From: Massilia horti
Lineage (GTDB): Bacteria; Pseudomonadota; Gammaproteobacteria; Burkholderiales; Burkholderiaceae_D
NCBI RefSeq assembly: GCF_004614195.1
Contig: NZ_SPUM01000152.1
Span: 1 to 61,575 of the forward strand
Reading direction: 5' to 3'
Length of the DNA: 61,575 nt
The notes under the pieces: generated by a model
The model's input: the letters and a program-made list of their open reading frames with translations, nothing else
Databases searched by the model: none
Told to the model about the DNA's origin: nothing
Program-made: the position numbers and the translations under genes
Part shown: positions 60,501 to 61,575 of the stretch, piece after piece
Layout: every line of letters starts with the position of its first letter
Position numbering within the stretch: the first letter of the stretch is position 1

Positions 60501-61575
60501 GAACGTGGTCAGCCTGTTCGAGGAGCAGGCCGCGGCGCACAGCGTCGACTTTGCGGTGGACATGGACGACAACCTGCCGCGCTTCGTGGTGGGCGACCCG
60601 ACGCGCCTGCGCCAGGTGCTGGTCAACCTGGTCGGCAACGCGTTCAAGTTCACCAAGCATGGCAGCGTGTCGCTGCACGTGGAGCGCCGCCCTGACGACC
60701 AGCTCGCGGGCGCGGATGGCGCGCGGACCAACATGATCCGCTTCACGGTGCGCGACACCGGTGTTGGCATCGCGTCCGAGGCGCTGCCGCGCCTGTTCCA
60801 GAAGTTCGAGCAGGCCGACGCCACCACCACCCGCCGCTACGGCGGCACCGGCCTTGGCCTTGCGATCTGCCGCCAGCTGGTCGAGCTGATGGGCGGCACG
60901 ATCGGGGTCCAGAGCATCGAAGGCGTGGGCAGCACCTTCAGCGTCGTGCTGCCGCTGGCGGACGGCGTGCAGCCGCCGCTGGCGCCGCCCGTGCCGCGCG
61001 AGCCGCACACCCATCGCCTGAAGGTGCTGTGCGCCGAGGACTTCCCGACCAACCAGATCATCATCCGCATGATGCTGACCGATCTGGGGCACGACGTGGA
61101 CATCGCCGAAAACGGCCAGCTCGCGGTCGAGGCCTGCGCGCGCACCCGCTACGACCTGGTGCTGATGGACGGACGCATGCCCGAGATGGACGGCGCCACC
61201 GCCACCCGCCTGATCCGCGCCGGCGGACCACAAGGCACTCCGGTGCTCGACCCGGAGGTGATGATCGTCGCGCTCACCGCCAACGCCAGCGAGGAAGACC
61301 GGGCGCGCTACCTGGCCTGCGGCATGGACGCGTTCCTGGCCAAGCCGGTCGACGAGGCGGCGCTGCACTTGCAGCTGTCGCGCGCGATCGAACGCCAGCT
61401 CCAGCGCGGCATCGAGCTGCCCTTGATGCCGGCCCGGGGTGCCGGCAGGCCCAGTACCGCCGAGCTGGACGAAATGTTCGAAGTGTTTACCGGCCCGCCG
61501 CCGCTGGCCGCCGCCGCGCAGTTCCCAGGGCGCCGCAGCGGCGACCTGCTGGCGCGGCTGCGCGCGGCCTTTGCC
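57565..61575 (+). CDS. two-component-propeller hybrid sensor kinase, truncated by window end
   Basis: At least 1337 residues without a stop. Signal peptide (ALYAMVALLLALACASAHG), then about 12-14 propeller repeats of the type GRLWIGT.GGLDRYD (residues 30-640), a Y_Y_Y domain (about 700-790), a membrane helix (about 799-818), a coiled coil, HisKA with SHEMRTPLAGVIGM (His about 907), HATPase (VRDTGVGI, RYGGTGLGLAI) and a receiver domain from about 1152 with MDGRMPEMDG (Asp about 1200). The sequence runs on towards a further C-terminal part. Such HTCS-like kinases sense periplasmic ligands. The ATG overlaps the patatin stop. Confidence 0.92.
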   Translation, partial: MMRALYAMVALLLALACASAHGAPPLSLRFDHLSVEDGLAQESVLSIAQDTDGFMWFGSQTGLSRFDGYRFTNFRNIVGDPRTLGNNWVRVLLVDRKGRLWIGTDGGLDRYDVATQTFVHYPAIESTRRGNGNRHVHAIVEDGKDGLWLATADGLQHFDIASGRFTMWHHDELDGSSLVDDQVNALALDATGRLWIGTSSGLDSLGADRKRFVHYPLGGGARHAAVQALLIDGAGALWIGSMAGLERWQPDGKGGNARRRFGLEEAFQPAEVTTLYEDADRQVWAGTRDEGLYRWHSRAGRFENFRHMSSDRRSIGDNQVSALYRDRVGTFWVGTWYAGVSRVDLGSGGFSRIVRKADAPDTLADNKVRAIADDGAGKLWFGSNSGLNHFDPDTGVTRVYRHDPNNPNSLIDLPANAIVRDRAGVLWIGSRTGITRFDVKSGRFSRQQLVPGDADGNFVRGMLATRDGAIWIATRGGLHRLDPITRQIRTWRHDPSKASSLSDNVVRPILEDRHGRLWIGTFNGLDLLDRTTGRFRHFRHDAADPSSLSHDEVHYLLEDRHGALWVGTAVGLNRMVLGRDGAVSFVRYTSKDGLVDDAVAAMLQDLDGRIWISTTTGLSCFDPAAGSWRSFNASDGTTEGAYFDASALRAPDGTLYFGGFNGVTAFNPRAVRDNLVAPRAVITGFQVFNQPVALKDAHGNAVPIEHARRITLSSSDSVFSLEYSALHFAAPQYNRFEYKLEGFDRDWVSTDASKRFATYTNLDPGDYVFKVRAANKDNIWSDEPVALAITIEPPYWKTWWFRSLVVLVVAGGSWGAVKARVSGLRRQKERLEREVSARIEEIKLQNWLLERQTQELREQQRQVRENTDELAQANRALQENEERLQLAKDRAEDAARQKSEFLANMSHEMRTPLAGVIGMLGFALRDRRLGDSTREQILRGQANAQSLLAIINDLLDFSKIEAGKLTIENIDFALDATIENVVSLFEEQAAAHSVDFAVDMDDNLPRFVVGDPTRLRQVLVNLVGNAFKFTKHGSVSLHVERRPDDQLAGADGARTNMIRFTVRDTGVGIASEALPRLFQKFEQADATTTRRYGGTGLGLAICRQLVELMGGTIGVQSIEGVGSTFSVVLPLADGVQPPLAPPVPREPHTHRLKVLCAEDFPTNQIIIRMMLTDLGHDVDIAENGQLAVEACARTRYDLVLMDGRMPEMDGATATRLIRAGGPQGTPVLDPEVMIVALTANASEEDRARYLACGMDAFLAKPVDEAALHLQLSRAIERQLQRGIELPLMPARGAGRPSTAELDEMFEVFTGPPPLAAAAQFPGRRSGDLLARLRAAFA

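Overview
The window is GC-rich chromosomal DNA that looks like a betaproteobacterium of the Oxalobacteraceae (Massilia/Telluria/Duganella type). This rests on the gene order exbB-exbD-lpxK-Trm112-kdsB-adk after xseA, on protein family style, and on scattered GTAGGGTGCGCACC-type palindromic repeats. The genus is inferred from memory, not from a search. No tRNA, rRNA, CRISPR array, transposase or prophage gene was recognised.

Layout. 0.3-3.6 kb: two secreted hydrolase-like paralogues around a membrane-anchored protein. 4-9.5 kb: GTPase RbgA, a repeat-rich spacer, an extradiol dioxygenase, and an M1 metallopeptidase overlapping a multi-pass membrane protein. 9.6-14.6 kb: a cobalamin riboswitch and a B12 uptake operon (btuB-btuC-btuD-btuF, 4-bp overlaps from btuC onward). 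14.7-16.5 kb: a tandem DsbA duplication with a small membrane protein. 16.5-23.8 kb: an RstB-like kinase and an RstA-like regulator on the minus strand, separated by about 5.3 kb of plus-strand genes (two paralogous lipoproteins, MipA/OmpV, a secreted protein). This block contains the scar of a tandem duplication. 24-28 kb: Gfo/Idh, MBL-fold and DUF1593 proteins that look catabolic. 27.9-33.1 kb: a more AT-rich patch with TMEM175, DUF2251, a chemoreceptor and a DUF4239-like protein. 33.2-40.2 kb: MFS exporter, TonB receptor, CNMP-TrxR-like flavoprotein, PHB-depolymerase-like esterase. 40.2-40.8 kb: yefM-yoeB toxin-antitoxin. 41.2-48.5 kb: sodB, xseA, a 1.05-kb DnaA-box-like repeat array, then the envelope cluster exbB-exbD-lpxK-Trm112-kdsB and adk. 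48.6-61.6 kb: H+-pyrophosphatase, cytoplasmic DsbA-like protein, DUF1059, Tat hemerythrin, orphan HicB-like protein, a short-chain dehydrogenase behind a perfect 16-bp palindrome, gamma-glutamyltransferase, patatin, and a beta-propeller hybrid kinase running off the end.

The most unusual feature is the non-coding array at 43445-44500 between xseA and exbB. Seven related units alternate in two types with a compound period near 325 bp. Each unit carries a DnaA-box-like TTNTCCACA inside an imperfect CTCACA...TGTGAG inverted repeat. It is the best candidate here for an undescribed system, possibly DnaA titration, replication control or a repeated RNA. Second is the split RstA/RstB pair, where a shared 21-bp motif links both regulatory genes to the duplicated lipoproteins.
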